A stretch of DNA of 64,000 nt from Larkinella rosea (GCF_003858635.1 NZ_RQJO01000010.1:558001-622000); one strand, 5' to 3'; shown: positions 52,790 through 62,292, numbered from the stretch's first letter. Made by a program: numbers and translations. The notes: generated by a model from the sequence alone, not told the origin.

Positions 52790-52821
52790 AATAAACCCGC
52801 CCTCTCGTTGGAGAAGGCGGG
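52790..52821 (-). terminator. Rho-independent terminator (minus strand)
   Basis: CCCGCCCTCTC (52796-52806) pairs with GAGAAGGCGGG (52811-52821) with one mismatch and a four-base loop. Read on the minus strand it is followed by TTTATTTTTT. It ends the transcript of the 52850-53263 gene. Confidence 0.8.
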
Positions 52822-52849
52822 CCTGAGATAGTAGTTGAACCCGATGGGA

Positions 52850-53263
52850 TTAGCCCCGGCGACCATAACCGTTTCCACGGTCGAAGCGGTTGTTGGATTG
52901 TTGGAAAGCAATCCATTTCTGCAATTGTTTTTTATTCAGCACGTCCAGCATTTCCTGCTGTTTCTGGGCCTGCAGACGCTGAAACTGCTGGGGATTCCGG
53001 CGCTGCATCGTCACCAGTTCCATATGGTCGTAGTGATCCTCGATGCGCTTCAATTCTTTTTCCTGTTTCCGCGACAGATCAACGATGGCGTCCAGTTTAT
53101 CGATTTTGATGTCTTCTTTCACATCGTCGAAACGCGAACCGGGTTTGGTGTTGTTGAACGGAGCGTTCGGACGGTTGGCATTCGGATTATAGGGACGCTG
53201 AGCCAATGAAACATTGATGCTTACTAAGGCTGCGGCTACGAGGGATAAGATTGTCGTTTTCAT
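52850..53263 (-). CDS. Small exported helical protein, function unknown
   Basis: 137 residues with a signal peptide ending at VSLAQ (~21). An Asn/Pro/Arg-rich linker (RPYNPNANRPNAPFNN) is followed by a charged helical segment (DIKIDKLDAIVDLSRKQEKE, LKRIEDHYDHMELVTMQRRN, FQRLQAQKQQEMLDVLNKKQ) and a Gly/Arg tail RFDRGNGYGRRG. The helix pattern and the LNKKQLQKW ending resemble small Spy/CpxP-like periplasmic proteins, where a similar sequence (lxxeQ) is typical, but the match is not firm. It has its own terminator. Confidence 0.72.
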   Translation of the reverse strand: MKTTILSLVAAALVSINVSLAQRPYNPNANRPNAPFNNTKPGSRFDDVKEDIKIDKLDAIVDLSRKQEKELKRIEDHYDHMELVTMQRRNPQQFQRLQAQKQQEMLDVLNKKQLQKWIAFQQSNNRFDRGNGYGRRG

Positions 53264-53591
53264 GATCGTAAGTTGTTTATTTGTGCGTTACTGATTCTTA
53301 GAGGGCGGTTTTGAAGCTGCGTTTAACCGGTTTTTCGTCCATTCGACCGGGAGACGGTTTTCACCGATCAGCCGGAGTTTTTCACCGATCAATGCCTGCG
53401 AGTTACAAACCAGAGTTGGTGACTTGTCAACCCATTTCCGCCAATTGTCAAGTTGCGGTAGGGAAGCCCCGTCCAATTCGTAAACTTTACCCTGAAAAGG
53501 TTTGCCTGACGCGCACGCTTCGTGTATCTTACCAGCGCGTACAAGTCAACCTAAACCGACTTTTACCTCCTACCCACCAGCCAATCGCTCT
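53264..53591. other. Intergenic region before the DUF2339 gene
   Basis: No gene. TTTTCACCGATCA occurs twice close together (about 53355 and 53380). TTTG near 53492 followed after 20 bases by TATCTTAC is a weak promoter candidate for the DUF2339/DUF3999 genes. Confidence 0.45.
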
Positions 53592-56090
53592 ATGGAAGCG
53601 TTTCTGTTAGTCATCGTCATTGTCCTGATTCTGATTGGGTTCAGTCGATTCAGCGATGTCAAACAACTGGTTCAGCACCAGAACGAGGAACTGGGCCGCC
53701 TGCGGGCCGACCTGTCCCAAATCCGCAGCTTGTTCGAAACCGGCGACCAGCCCGTTTCGCTAACGAAACATACCATCCTGGACGAACGCGGAGCGGTGAT
53801 CGAAGTCACGGAAGAAGCGGCTCCGCCCATTATCATTCATCCCGAACCGGAATCCATTCCCGAACCGGTCATCATCGAACCACCGGTTTTCAATCCGGAA
53901 GGCGTTCTGCCTCCGCCGATTCCGCAGGTCAGCGAGGAACCAGCGGCACCGGTTTTGCCCACTTTACCGCCGGTTCCGGCCGAGCCGCAATTGTCATTCT
54001 TTCAGCGGTTTCTGCGCGACAATCCCGATCTGGAGAAGTTCATCGGCGAAAACCTCATCAACAAAATCGGGATCGGTATTCTGGTATTGGGCATTGGCTA
54101 CTTCGTTAAATACGCCATCGATCAGAACTGGATCAATGAAATTGGCCGCGTGCTGATCGGTATTCTGGCGGGTGGCGCTTTGATTGGCGTGGCGCATCGG
54201 CTGCGGAATTCGTTCGGAGCCTTCAGTTCGGTGCTGGTCGGGGGCGGTTTGGCGGTTTTGTATTTCACGATCGCCATTGCGTTTCAGGATTACCACATTT
54301 TCAGCCAGACAACCGCCTTTGTCATCATGGTGGTCATCACCGGTTTTTCGATCCTCCTGGCGATAACCTACAACCGGGTCGAGCTGGCCGTGGTGTCGCT
54401 GGTGGGCGGTTTTGCAACGCCGTTTATGGTCAGTACCGGCGAAGGAAATTATGTAGTGCTGTTGACGTACATCCTGATTCTGGATGTGGGCATGCTGGTG
54501 CTGGCGTATTTCAAAAAGTGGAATCTGGTACACATTGTCGCCTACGGTTTTACGGTTTTGCTCTATGGTGCCTGGCTGTCCGACGTGGTCATTGACCATA
54601 AACTACCGGCCCCGGGCGCGTTTGTTTTTGCCACGCTGTTTTACGTCGTTTTCATGGCGATGAATCTGATCAATAACCTGAAAGAAAACACCCGGTTTTC
54701 GGCGCTGGAAATCAGTTTGTTGCTCAGCAGCACGGCGTTCTTTTTTGCCGCCGGAATGGTGATTCTGGAAAACAGCGATCACAAAGCGCTTCAGGGCTTG
54801 TTTACGGTGGCGCTGGCCGTCATCAACTTTGGTCTGGCGACGTTCCTGTATCGTCGGGAGGCCATTGATCGCAACCTGATTTATCTGTTGATCGGCCTGG
54901 TTATTACGTTTGTGAGTCTGGCAATCCCGATTCAACTGGAAGGCAATTTCATTACCATGTTCTGGGCGCTCGAAGCCGTACTGCTGTTGTGGCTGTCGCA
55001 AAAATCCGGCCTGAAGCTCATCTCGACGGCTTCCATCCTGGTGCTGGGACTGATGTTCGTCAGTTTAGGGATGGATTGGGCGGCTTTGTACGGAGCCGAT
55101 GCCAACCCGCCAATGCCCATCATTCTCAATAAAGCATTCGTCACCAGCATCGTTTCCGTTGTCGGTTTGGTCGCCACTCTCCGTCTGCTGAACACCCAGA
55201 CCGCTCCGTTCCAGTTCTGGATTGGTCAACTGGAAGTGCACAACTACCGGTCGTTCGTGCGGTTTATGCTGATTCTGACACTCTACCTGGCGGGCATTTT
55301 CGAACTGGATTACCAAACCGCCAACCGCATCGGTTTTGGTCCGAATCAGGTTATACTGATGGGCTGTTACAACCTGGCCTTCGCAACCGGTTTGCTGTTT
55401 TGGGCCGGTCGAGCGGGCCAACGCGGCTTGATGTGGATCACTACCGGGCTCGGTCTGGTCGGAATGATTGCCTATCTGGCCACGTTCAGCCCGGCCACGA
55501 TGGAGCTATTGAACGACTATTTTCTTCGCTCCGAACCCAGCCTGATCGGCTTTCCGGTTCATTATTTCAGCGTGGTTTTCGCCCTGCTGATTCTTTGGTT
55601 CATCGACCGCAACAAAGCCCGGCTGGAGCCGCTGCCGCCCATCCTACTCCGGTTGTGGCCCTGGTTCATGGGTTACGTGATCGTTTATATTTCCACCTCC
55701 GAGCTGTTTGCGCACGTGATCTACTTCAGTTTTGCGGGATCGAAAACCGGTGGTTTGGCGGGTCAGCCCGCAATGCAGCGTTTCGACGAACTCCTGATTC
55801 AGATCAATAAAGTCGGTTTGCCCATTCTCTGGGGCGTTTGTGCGTTCGTGTTTATGTGGGTGGGCCTGAACCGCAAAAACCGCCAGCTCCGGATTTTGTC
55901 GCTCAGTCTTTTTGGCCTGACCATCGCCAAGCTCTTCCTGTACGACATTCAGGGCATTTCGGAGGGCGGAAAAATTGCCGCCTTTATTTCTCTGGGCGTG
56001 CTGCTGCTGGTGATTTCGTTCATGTACCAGAAAATCAGGAAATTAATTCTCATCGACGATACCCATGCGCCCCAGGAGCCGGTTTCTTAG
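53592..56090 (+). CDS. DUF2339-family polytopic membrane protein
   Basis: 832 residues from the ATG at 53592, which begins a membrane helix (EAFLLVIVIVLILIGF); the frame extends 30 codons upstream without similarity. A coiled-coil (VKQLVQHQNEELGRLRADLS) and a Pro/Glu-rich linker (residues ~60-130) precede the signature FLRDNPDLEKFIGENLINKI, GIGILVLGIGYFVKYAIDQN, WINEIGRVLIGILAGGALIG. More than 20 further helices follow. DUF2339 proteins are predicted inner-membrane proteins with no established function. The DUF3999 gene overlaps its end by 26 bases, a pairing that recurs in other bacteria and suggests a joint complex. Confidence 0.9.
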   Translation: MEAFLLVIVIVLILIGFSRFSDVKQLVQHQNEELGRLRADLSQIRSLFETGDQPVSLTKHTILDERGAVIEVTEEAAPPIIIHPEPESIPEPVIIEPPVFNPEGVLPPPIPQVSEEPAAPVLPTLPPVPAEPQLSFFQRFLRDNPDLEKFIGENLINKIGIGILVLGIGYFVKYAIDQNWINEIGRVLIGILAGGALIGVAHRLRNSFGAFSSVLVGGGLAVLYFTIAIAFQDYHIFSQTTAFVIMVVITGFSILLAITYNRVELAVVSLVGGFATPFMVSTGEGNYVVLLTYILILDVGMLVLAYFKKWNLVHIVAYGFTVLLYGAWLSDVVIDHKLPAPGAFVFATLFYVVFMAMNLINNLKENTRFSALEISLLLSSTAFFFAAGMVILENSDHKALQGLFTVALAVINFGLATFLYRREAIDRNLIYLLIGLVITFVSLAIPIQLEGNFITMFWALEAVLLLWLSQKSGLKLISTASILVLGLMFVSLGMDWAALYGADANPPMPIILNKAFVTSIVSVVGLVATLRLLNTQTAPFQFWIGQLEVHNYRSFVRFMLILTLYLAGIFELDYQTANRIGFGPNQVILMGCYNLAFATGLLFWAGRAGQRGLMWITTGLGLVGMIAYLATFSPATMELLNDYFLRSEPSLIGFPVHYFSVVFALLILWFIDRNKARLEPLPPILLRLWPWFMGYVIVYISTSELFAHVIYFSFAGSKTGGLAGQPAMQRFDELLIQINKVGLPILWGVCAFVFMWVGLNRKNRQLRILSLSLFGLTIAKLFLYDIQGISEGGKIAAFISLGVLLLVISFMYQKIRKLILIDDTHAPQEPVS

Positions 56091-57306
56091 TTGCACGATT
56101 TTGCTGGTAGTGGCTGCGTTTATTGGTCGGGCGCAGTCCTTCGGCTTCCGGGCCGAAATTCCGGCCGTTCAAAAAACCGGTTACTACCGCATTCTGCTGC
56201 CTCCTGCGGTCGTCGGGCAGTTGAAGGCGGACCGCAGCGATATTCGGTTATTCGACGAAAAAAAGCAGGAAATACCATACATTCTGAACCGGGACCAACC
56301 GAACCAAAAGGTTCAATTCAACGACTATGAGCTGGTTAGTAAAATAACTTCCGCCGTTTCGACCAAGCTGGTTTTGCGAAATGGCAACAGAAAACCGATC
56401 AGTTCCCTTGGGCTGATCATTAAAAACACGAACCTCCGCAAAAAGGCCCGGCTGAGCGGAAGCAACGACGCCCAAACCTGGTACGGCATTGAAGATAATT
56501 ATCTGCTGGAACCGGTCGCCAGCACCGAAACGACCTCGGAAGCCCGAATCATCGGTTTTCCGCTGAGCGATTATGCATATTACCAACTGGAAATCAACGA
56601 CTCGCTGAGTGCCCCACTGAACATTCTCAAAGTCGGTTATTACACGACTACCACCGACGAAGGCCAGTATTCGGCGATTCCCGGCGTCTCGTTTGCGCAG
56701 AAAGAACAGCCGGAAGATCATAAAAGTCAGGTTCGGATTGCTTTTAATACGCTATCGCGACCGGATAAACTGACCATTTCGGTTGACTATCCGGTGGAAT
56801 ACCGCCGACGTGTGGAACTGGCCGAACGCCGGACCTGGAAAACGAAACGCAGACGGCTGCAAACGGGATTTGAAACCCTGAAAACGTTCGAACTCAACTC
56901 CATCGACAGCTTGCACACGGTTTTGCTGCCGAATCTGCAAACCAACGAGTTGTACCTGCTGATCGAAAATCAGAACAACCAGCCGTTGAAAATTGGCGCG
57001 ATCCAGGCCTGGCAACTGAATACGTACGTGGTGGCGGAGTTGCAGCCGGGAAATTCGTATCACTTCGCGCTGGGTAATCCGGCGGTGGGTGCACCGACCT
57101 ACGATTTGCCTTATTTTAAAGATAAAATACCGGGTAGCTTGCCGAGTATCCTGGCACTTATGCCAACGCCGGTTGCGGTTTCAGCCGCATCTTCTCCCTC
57201 CTTTTTTGCCGCCAATCCCTGGGTCATCTGGGTCGCGATCGGGCTGGTTCTGGCGCTGTTAAGTTACTTTTCGTACCAGATGATTACGGATTTGAAAAAC
57301 CGGTAG
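56065..57306 (+). CDS. DUF3999-family exported, C-terminally anchored protein
   Basis: 413 residues. Signal peptide (FLSCTILLVVAAFIGRAQ), a beta-rich periplasmic part (FRAEIPAVQKTGYYRILLPP, DIRLFDEKKQEIPYILNRDQ, ARLSGSNDAQTWYGIEDNYL, VELAERRTWKTKRRRLQTGF, LLPNLQTNELYLLIENQNNQ), and one C-terminal membrane helix (WVIWVAIGLVLALLSYFSYQ). It starts inside the DUF2339 gene. DUF3999 proteins are usually encoded beside DUF2339 proteins, so the two probably form a membrane/periplasm complex. Function unknown. Confidence 0.85.
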   Translation: MRPRSRFLSCTILLVVAAFIGRAQSFGFRAEIPAVQKTGYYRILLPPAVVGQLKADRSDIRLFDEKKQEIPYILNRDQPNQKVQFNDYELVSKITSAVSTKLVLRNGNRKPISSLGLIIKNTNLRKKARLSGSNDAQTWYGIEDNYLLEPVASTETTSEARIIGFPLSDYAYYQLEINDSLSAPLNILKVGYYTTTTDEGQYSAIPGVSFAQKEQPEDHKSQVRIAFNTLSRPDKLTISVDYPVEYRRRVELAERRTWKTKRRRLQTGFETLKTFELNSIDSLHTVLLPNLQTNELYLLIENQNNQPLKIGAIQAWQLNTYVVAELQPGNSYHFALGNPAVGAPTYDLPYFKDKIPGSLPSILALMPTPVAVSAASSPSFFAANPWVIWVAIGLVLALLSYFSYQMITDLKNR

Positions 57307-57417
57307 CTTTCGTCATTCGCCGGGCGGTTTTTTAGTTCTCCGTAAGAAAAACGGCATTTATCCTGAAAAACTCAGTATAATTGACGACGAGACGGTTTTT
57401 GCTAAAAAACGAATGCT

Positions 57418-58212
57418 ATGACCCGAGTCGTCAAAACCGCCTTTTTTGCGCTCATTGTTGGTATCACGCTGGCTTTCCGGCAAGACGTGCCACCCCGACT
57501 CCAGCTGTTTCTGCTCATTGGTCAGTCCAATATGGCCGGACGCGGGGTCCCCGAAGCAGAAGATCAGCAGCCGGACCCGCACGTCTGGATGCTGACCAAA
57601 GAGCAAACCTGGGTTCCGGCCCGCGACCCGATGCACTTTGACAAACCCGCCGTTATTGGCGTGGGGCCGGGTTTGTCGTTTGCGAAAAAACTGGCTGCGG
57701 CTTATCCCAACCTCAACATAGGCCTGGTGCCTTGCGCGGTCGGCGGTTCTGGAATCGATGTCTGGAAACCGGGTGCCTATTACGAACCAACGAAGTCGTA
57801 TCCCTACGACGACGCGTTGCGCCGGGCCCGCAAAGCCCTTGAGAACGGTCAGCTGGCCGGTTTTATCTGGCATCAGGGCGAATCGGATTCCACGCCCGAA
57901 AAGGCAACTGTTTACGAAGACAAACTGGTTGAACTCGTTCAGCGGTTCCGGAAGGAGTTGAACGCACCCGACGTACCGTTTGTGGTGGGAACGCTGGGCG
58001 ATTTTGTCGTTAACCGCAATCCAAATGCCGGAATCATCAACCAAACCCTGCAACGGGCCACGAAACGGATTCCGAATTCGTATTGCGTGCTGGCCACCGG
58101 CCTGGTCCACAAAGGCGATTCCACCCATTTTGACACACCATCGGCCCGGGCGCTGGGACAGCGGTATGCCGAGGTATTTATCCAGAAGAAATTAGTAAAA
58201 ATCAAACCGTAA
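57418..58212 (+). CDS. Sialate O-acetylesterase-like (SASA/DUF303) secreted esterase
   Basis: 264 residues with a short signal segment (FFALIVGITLAF). Block I is LFLLIGQSNMAGRG (catalytic Ser37), block III is GFIWHQGESDS, and the catalytic His is in DSTHFDTPSARALGQRYAEV; this is the SGNH-like SASA arrangement. Such enzymes remove acetyl groups from sugars, among them sialic acid and xylan. It is the first of four closely spaced plus-strand genes (esterase, esterase, transporter, sulfatase), a set consistent with trimming a decorated glycan, but no glycoside hydrolase is present. Confidence 0.88.
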   Translation: MTRVVKTAFFALIVGITLAFRQDVPPRLQLFLLIGQSNMAGRGVPEAEDQQPDPHVWMLTKEQTWVPARDPMHFDKPAVIGVGPGLSFAKKLAAAYPNLNIGLVPCAVGGSGIDVWKPGAYYEPTKSYPYDDALRRARKALENGQLAGFIWHQGESDSTPEKATVYEDKLVELVQRFRKELNAPDVPFVVGTLGDFVVNRNPNAGIINQTLQRATKRIPNSYCVLATGLVHKGDSTHFDTPSARALGQRYAEVFIQKKLVKIKP

Positions 58213-58235
58213 AAACCGGTCGGCACTCCTGATTC

Positions 58236-59099
58236 ATGCAACGATTGTTCACCATTCTCTTATTCGTATTGTCGATCAGAACGGCGCAATGCCAGCTCGT
58301 TAGCGATTCGCTATGGATTGACGGCCATTACCGGACGTTTCATTTTCTGAAACCGGCGAAACCGATGGCTACCCTTATTTTTGCCCTGCACGGGTCGGGC
58401 GGCAATGGGCAGGGCGTTCGGAACGGCGCAAAAAAACTGGAAGAAGTTGCCCCCGCCGAGAACCTTCTGCTGGTTTATCCCGATGGGTACAAGCGGTATT
58501 GGAACGAGTGCCGAAAAACCGCTCAGTCGGCGGCCAATATCGAAAACATCAACGAAAACGCGTTTTTTGGCGGAATGATCGACTATTTTTCCGACAAGTA
58601 CAAAATCGACACCCGGCGGGTTTTTGCCGTCGGAACCTCCGGGGGTGGGCACATGGCCTACAAACTGGCACTGACGATGCCCGAACGGTTCCGGGCTATT
58701 ACCGCGCTCATTGCCAATCTGCCCGACACGAACAACTTCGACTGTGTGGAAAAACGGATGGCCGTTCCGGTCATGATCGTGAATGGTACGGCGGATCAAA
58801 CAAACCCCTACGAAGGTGGGGAAGTCAAAACCAATGGGATTAGCCTGGGACTGGTGCGGTCGACCGACCGGACGTTTCAGTATTGGTCGGAATTAGCGGG
58901 TTATCGAAGAAAACCGCAGAAAGAACTCCTGCCCGATACCGATCCCAACGACGGCAAAACCATTGAACGGTATACGTACAAGGAAAAAGGAAAACCGGAA
59001 GTGACGCTGCTGAAGGTGCTGAATGGCAAACACGATTACCCGAACGACATCAATGTGTACCTGGAAGCCCTGGCGTTTTTCAGGCGGCAGATGAACTGA
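58236..59099 (+). CDS. PHB-depolymerase-like (LpqC/esterase) secreted alpha/beta-hydrolase
   Basis: 287 residues with a signal peptide ending at AQCQ (~20). IFALHGSGGNGQGVRNG (oxyanion loop), VGTSGGGHMAYKLALTMPE (nucleophile Ser in GTSGG), VPVMIVNGTADQTNPYEGG (acidic residue) and LNGKHDYPNDINV (catalytic His) follow the esterase-PHB family. ECRKTAQ and FDCVEKR supply a probable disulfide. It acts on esters outside the inner membrane; acetylxylan or feruloyl esterases are relatives. It lies 23 bases after the SASA-type gene, likely co-transcribed. Confidence 0.87.
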   Translation: MQRLFTILLFVLSIRTAQCQLVSDSLWIDGHYRTFHFLKPAKPMATLIFALHGSGGNGQGVRNGAKKLEEVAPAENLLLVYPDGYKRYWNECRKTAQSAANIENINENAFFGGMIDYFSDKYKIDTRRVFAVGTSGGGHMAYKLALTMPERFRAITALIANLPDTNNFDCVEKRMAVPVMIVNGTADQTNPYEGGEVKTNGISLGLVRSTDRTFQYWSELAGYRRKPQKELLPDTDPNDGKTIERYTYKEKGKPEVTLLKVLNGKHDYPNDINVYLEALAFFRRQMN

Positions 59100-59131
59100 T
59101 TAGCCGTCTCCACCCCAATCGATTTTAGTGT

Positions 59132-60163
59132 GTGAAAAGCCACCCAACCTCCTCAACATTTACGTTTTCTTCCCTCCGTACGCTGGCGGGCCGGGCCGGG
59201 CTGGACTGGTTTCTGCTGGCGCTGCTGAGCATGATCGGGCTGGCGTATCTCTGTCCGACGCCCGGTGTGCAGGAAGGGCCTTTCTCGCTGTCGAGCCTGG
59301 CCAATTATGGCGTATCGGTTATTTTCTTCTTCTACGGACTGAAGCTGAATTTCGAGAAACTGAAGGCAGGTTTGAGCAACTGGAAACTGCACGCGGTGGT
59401 TCATTTGTTCACCTTTGTGGTTTTTCCGATCATCGTTCTCAGCACAAAAGGCTTATTTCAAACCGACGAATCCGCTCTTTTGTGGCTCGGTACGTTTTAC
59501 GTGGCCGCCCTCCCGTCGACGGTTTCGTCGTCCGTCGTGATGGTTTCGATTGCGGGCGGAAACATGCCCGCGGCCATTTTCAACGCCAGCATTTCCAGCC
59601 TGATCGGGGTGTTTATTACGCCGGTCTGGATGGGTTTCGTCTTAACCACCGAATCCGGTCAGTATGACCTGGCGGGCGTGATCGGGAAACTGGCCTTACA
59701 GGTCATTGCGCCCGTTGTGCTGGGCTTGCTGTTAAACCGCCGGTTGAGCGGTTTTGCCAAATGGACGCAGAAATACCTCACTCATTTCGACCGAATCGTG
59801 ATTTTGATGATCGTTTACACCTCATTTTGCGAATCCTTCGAGCGCCGGATGTTTCAAAGCCTGACGGGACCGGATCTGCTGGTGCTTGGCGGTTTGATGC
59901 TCGGCCTGTTTTTTCTGGTCTACGGCCTGATCAGTGTCGTCTGTCGGTTGCTTGGTTTCAGCCGCGAAGACCGGATTACGGCCTTGTTCTGCGGCTCCAA
60001 AAAATCACTCGTTCAGGGCAGTGTCATGGCCAACGTGCTGTTTCCGGCCAACGTCGTCGGCATTGTTCTGTTGCCGATCATGATGTACCACGCGCTCCAG
60101 CTGATTGCCGCCAGTGTGCTGGCGCAGGCCATTGCCCGGCGGAATTCGGCGATAACCGAATAG
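59132..60163 (+). CDS. Bile acid:sodium symporter-family transporter (SBF-like)
   Basis: 343 residues from a GTG start at 59132, 32 bases after the previous stop. About ten membrane helices. Family markers: SLANYGVSVIFFFYGLKLNF, VVHLFTFVVFPIIVLSTKGL, YVAALPSTVSSSVVMVSIAG and GNMPAAIFNASISSLIGVFI (the two crossing-helix motifs, with the Na+/substrate site), ITALFCGSKKSLVQGSVMAN near the end. It belongs to the bacterial SBF-like branch (DUF4137/YfeH-like), whose substrates are mostly unknown organic anions. It sits between two esterases and a sulfatase and may import the released product. Confidence 0.9.
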   Translation: MKSHPTSSTFTFSSLRTLAGRAGLDWFLLALLSMIGLAYLCPTPGVQEGPFSLSSLANYGVSVIFFFYGLKLNFEKLKAGLSNWKLHAVVHLFTFVVFPIIVLSTKGLFQTDESALLWLGTFYVAALPSTVSSSVVMVSIAGGNMPAAIFNASISSLIGVFITPVWMGFVLTTESGQYDLAGVIGKLALQVIAPVVLGLLLNRRLSGFAKWTQKYLTHFDRIVILMIVYTSFCESFERRMFQSLTGPDLLVLGGLMLGLFFLVYGLISVVCRLLGFSREDRITALFCGSKKSLVQGSVMANVLFPANVVGIVLLPIMMYHALQLIAASVLAQAIARRNSAITE

Positions 60164-60194
60164 CTATTCCATAAATCTGACCGCTCCACTTTTC

Positions 60195-61892
60195 ATGAAA
60201 AAGAAACGTTTCTCCTCTGTCCTGCTGAGCATTTTCTTCCCCGTAACTACGGTTTTTCTGGCCGCTTTCAGCAGTTTTTTCTCGCCGGAATCGACCGATC
60301 GATCGGTTTCCAATCCTCATTTACCCGCGCCAAAAGCTGCCAAACGACCCAATATTGTGTTGATCATGGCCGACGACATGGGCTATTCGGATCTGGGCTG
60401 CTACGGTTCCGAGATTCCAACACCCAACCTTGATCAGCTGGCGAGTCAGGGCGTCCGGTTTACGCAGTTTTACAACACGGCCCGGTGCTGTCCCACCCGC
60501 GCGTCGCTGATGACGGGTCTGTTTCAGCATCAGGCGGGCATCGGCCACATGACCAAAGAGCCCAACAACGCCATTAATTACGATTACGGCGTGTACGGTT
60601 ACCGGGGTGAAATCAACCGCAACTGCGTCACGCTGGCGGAAGTGCTCAAATCGGCGGGCTATCATACGTACATGGCGGGAAAATGGCATTTGGGCTCCGC
60701 TACGCCGGATTTGCGGCCCCGCCAGCGGGGTTTCGACCGGTTTTACGGTTTGTTGTCGGGTGCCAGCAGTTACCTCGATCCGGTTCATCCGCGCGGCATC
60801 TGGAGCGACAACGAGCCCGTTGAAAAAGTGAGTCAGCCGTTTTACACCACCGACGCGTTTACCGATCATGCCATTTCGTTCCTGCAGGAGCAAAAAGACC
60901 AGCAGCCCTTCTTTCTGTACCTGGCTTTTACGTCGCCACACTGGCCGCTGCACGCCCTATCCACGGACATTGAGCGGTTTCGGGGAAAATACCGCCAGGG
61001 TTGGGATGCACTCCGGGAACAACGGTTGCAGAAGCAGATAAAAACCGGTATCGTTCCGAAACAATGGGGCCTTTCGGCCCGTCCGGACATCTATCCGGCC
61101 TGGATGGAACAGGACACTACCAAACAACGGGAAATGGATTACCGCATGGCGGTGTATGCGGCCCAGATTTCCCGCATGGACCAGAACATCGGCAAACTGG
61201 TCGATCAGTTGAAGAAAAGCGGGCAACTCGACAATACGCTGCTGGTTTTTCTGTCCGACAATGGGGCCTGTCAGGAAGGTGGTGTTTTAGGCGGAGGTCA
61301 GCTTGCCGACATCAACGTACCCGCCAAATCGGGCGCAATTTCGTACGGAGCGGTTTGGGCCAATGCCTCCAATACGCCCTTCAGAGGGTTCAAGCACGTT
61401 TCGTATGAGGGCGGTATTTCCACCCCGCTCATCGTGCATTATCCGGCCGGAATTAGCCAGAAAGGCAGAATTACGGCAACCCCCGGCTACCTGATCGACA
61501 TCATGCCGACGTTTCTGGAGGTCAGCGGAGCGACCTATCCGACGCAGGCCAACGGGCAATCCATTCAACCCATTGAGGGAAAAAGTCTGATGCCGGTGTT
61601 GAAGAAAGGGGGCCGTCAATTGCACGATTACATGTATTGGGAGCACGAAAACCACCGCGCCATCCGGTTTGGCAGGTGGAAAGCCGTGGGCATGATCGGC
61701 CAGCCGTGGGAACTGTATGATCTGGAAGCCGACCGAACGGAACGGCAAAACCGGGCAGCCGAAAACCCAGATCTGGTTACCAAACTCGATAAACAGTGGA
61801 ACGAATGGGCGAACACCCACCACGTTTTCCCGAAAGGCACCATGAAAGCCGACTTTCGGAAGGAATGGAATTTCTTTAAGGTGGTCAATTAA
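60195..61892 (+). CDS. Sulfatase (arylsulfatase type)
   Basis: 565 residues with a hydrophobic N-terminal signal (LLSIFFPVTTVFLAAFSS). RPNIVLIMADDMGYSDLGCY brings metal ligands Asp60/Asp61; the formylglycine motif CxPxR is CCPTR at 98-102 with Cys98 as the modified residue; YMAGKWHLGS supplies the Lys/His of the site; LVFLSDNGACQEGG supplies Asp/Asn. It hydrolyses sulfate esters outside the inner membrane and belongs with the S1 sulfatases; the substrate is not readable. It needs a formylglycine-generating or anaerobic maturation enzyme, none of which is in the window. It is the last gene of the esterase/transporter set and stops 16 bases before the convergent lipoprotein gene. Confidence 0.95.
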   Translation: MKKKRFSSVLLSIFFPVTTVFLAAFSSFFSPESTDRSVSNPHLPAPKAAKRPNIVLIMADDMGYSDLGCYGSEIPTPNLDQLASQGVRFTQFYNTARCCPTRASLMTGLFQHQAGIGHMTKEPNNAINYDYGVYGYRGEINRNCVTLAEVLKSAGYHTYMAGKWHLGSATPDLRPRQRGFDRFYGLLSGASSYLDPVHPRGIWSDNEPVEKVSQPFYTTDAFTDHAISFLQEQKDQQPFFLYLAFTSPHWPLHALSTDIERFRGKYRQGWDALREQRLQKQIKTGIVPKQWGLSARPDIYPAWMEQDTTKQREMDYRMAVYAAQISRMDQNIGKLVDQLKKSGQLDNTLLVFLSDNGACQEGGVLGGGQLADINVPAKSGAISYGAVWANASNTPFRGFKHVSYEGGISTPLIVHYPAGISQKGRITATPGYLIDIMPTFLEVSGATYPTQANGQSIQPIEGKSLMPVLKKGGRQLHDYMYWEHENHRAIRFGRWKAVGMIGQPWELYDLEADRTERQNRAAENPDLVTKLDKQWNEWANTHHVFPKGTMKADFRKEWNFFKVVN

Positions 61893-61908
61893 GCGTTCAA
61901 AAAACGTT

Positions 61909-62280
61909 CTACCATTCCACGATAACCGTTAAGTCACCTTCCTTTGCGTCGATTGGCACATAAACAAAATTCAGTGCGTAGTTGCTGGGCAGCGTGACGC
62001 TCCAATCCCGGGTTTTCTTATTTCGGCCTTTGTGAATTTTAACTTCAAAATTGGCTTGGTTCGGAGGTAAAATTCCCTGTTCGGCCCCGGTGAGGTAAAT
62101 GTAACCCCCGCCGTCGGTTTTGCCTTCCACGGAAACTTTGATAGGATGATCAAAAAGGCTCCGCCCCCTATTTTTAACGCTGAACCGCTGAATCTCACCA
62201 ACATCATCAATCGTATACACGTTTGTTGACTGGCAATTTGAAACCAGAATGATTAGCAATACGAAAAGAATCTTCCGCAT
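61909..62280 (-). CDS. Small hypothetical lipoprotein
   Basis: 123 residues. Lipoprotein-like signal MRKILFVLLIILVSNC (Cys16). The mature part is a small beta domain (IQRFSVKNRGRSLFDHPIKV, YIYLTGAEQGILPPNQANFE, TRDWSVTLPSNYALNFVYVP, GDLTVIVEW). It has no recognisable family. An exact TACTTTTG -7 box lies almost at the start codon. The gene converges on the sulfatase gene. Confidence 0.72.
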   Translation of the reverse strand: MRKILFVLLIILVSNCQSTNVYTIDDVGEIQRFSVKNRGRSLFDHPIKVSVEGKTDGGGYIYLTGAEQGILPPNQANFEVKIHKGRNKKTRDWSVTLPSNYALNFVYVPIDAKEGDLTVIVEW

Positions 62281-62284
62281 TTGA

Positions 62285-62292
62285 CAAAAGTA
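62285..62292 (-). promoter_or_regulatory. -7 box next to the lipoprotein start
   Basis: The complement reads TACTTTTG, matching TAnnTTTG, and ends 4 bases before the ATG at 62280. That places the transcript start at or very near the start codon. The -33 element is weak (CTTG). Confidence 0.4.
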
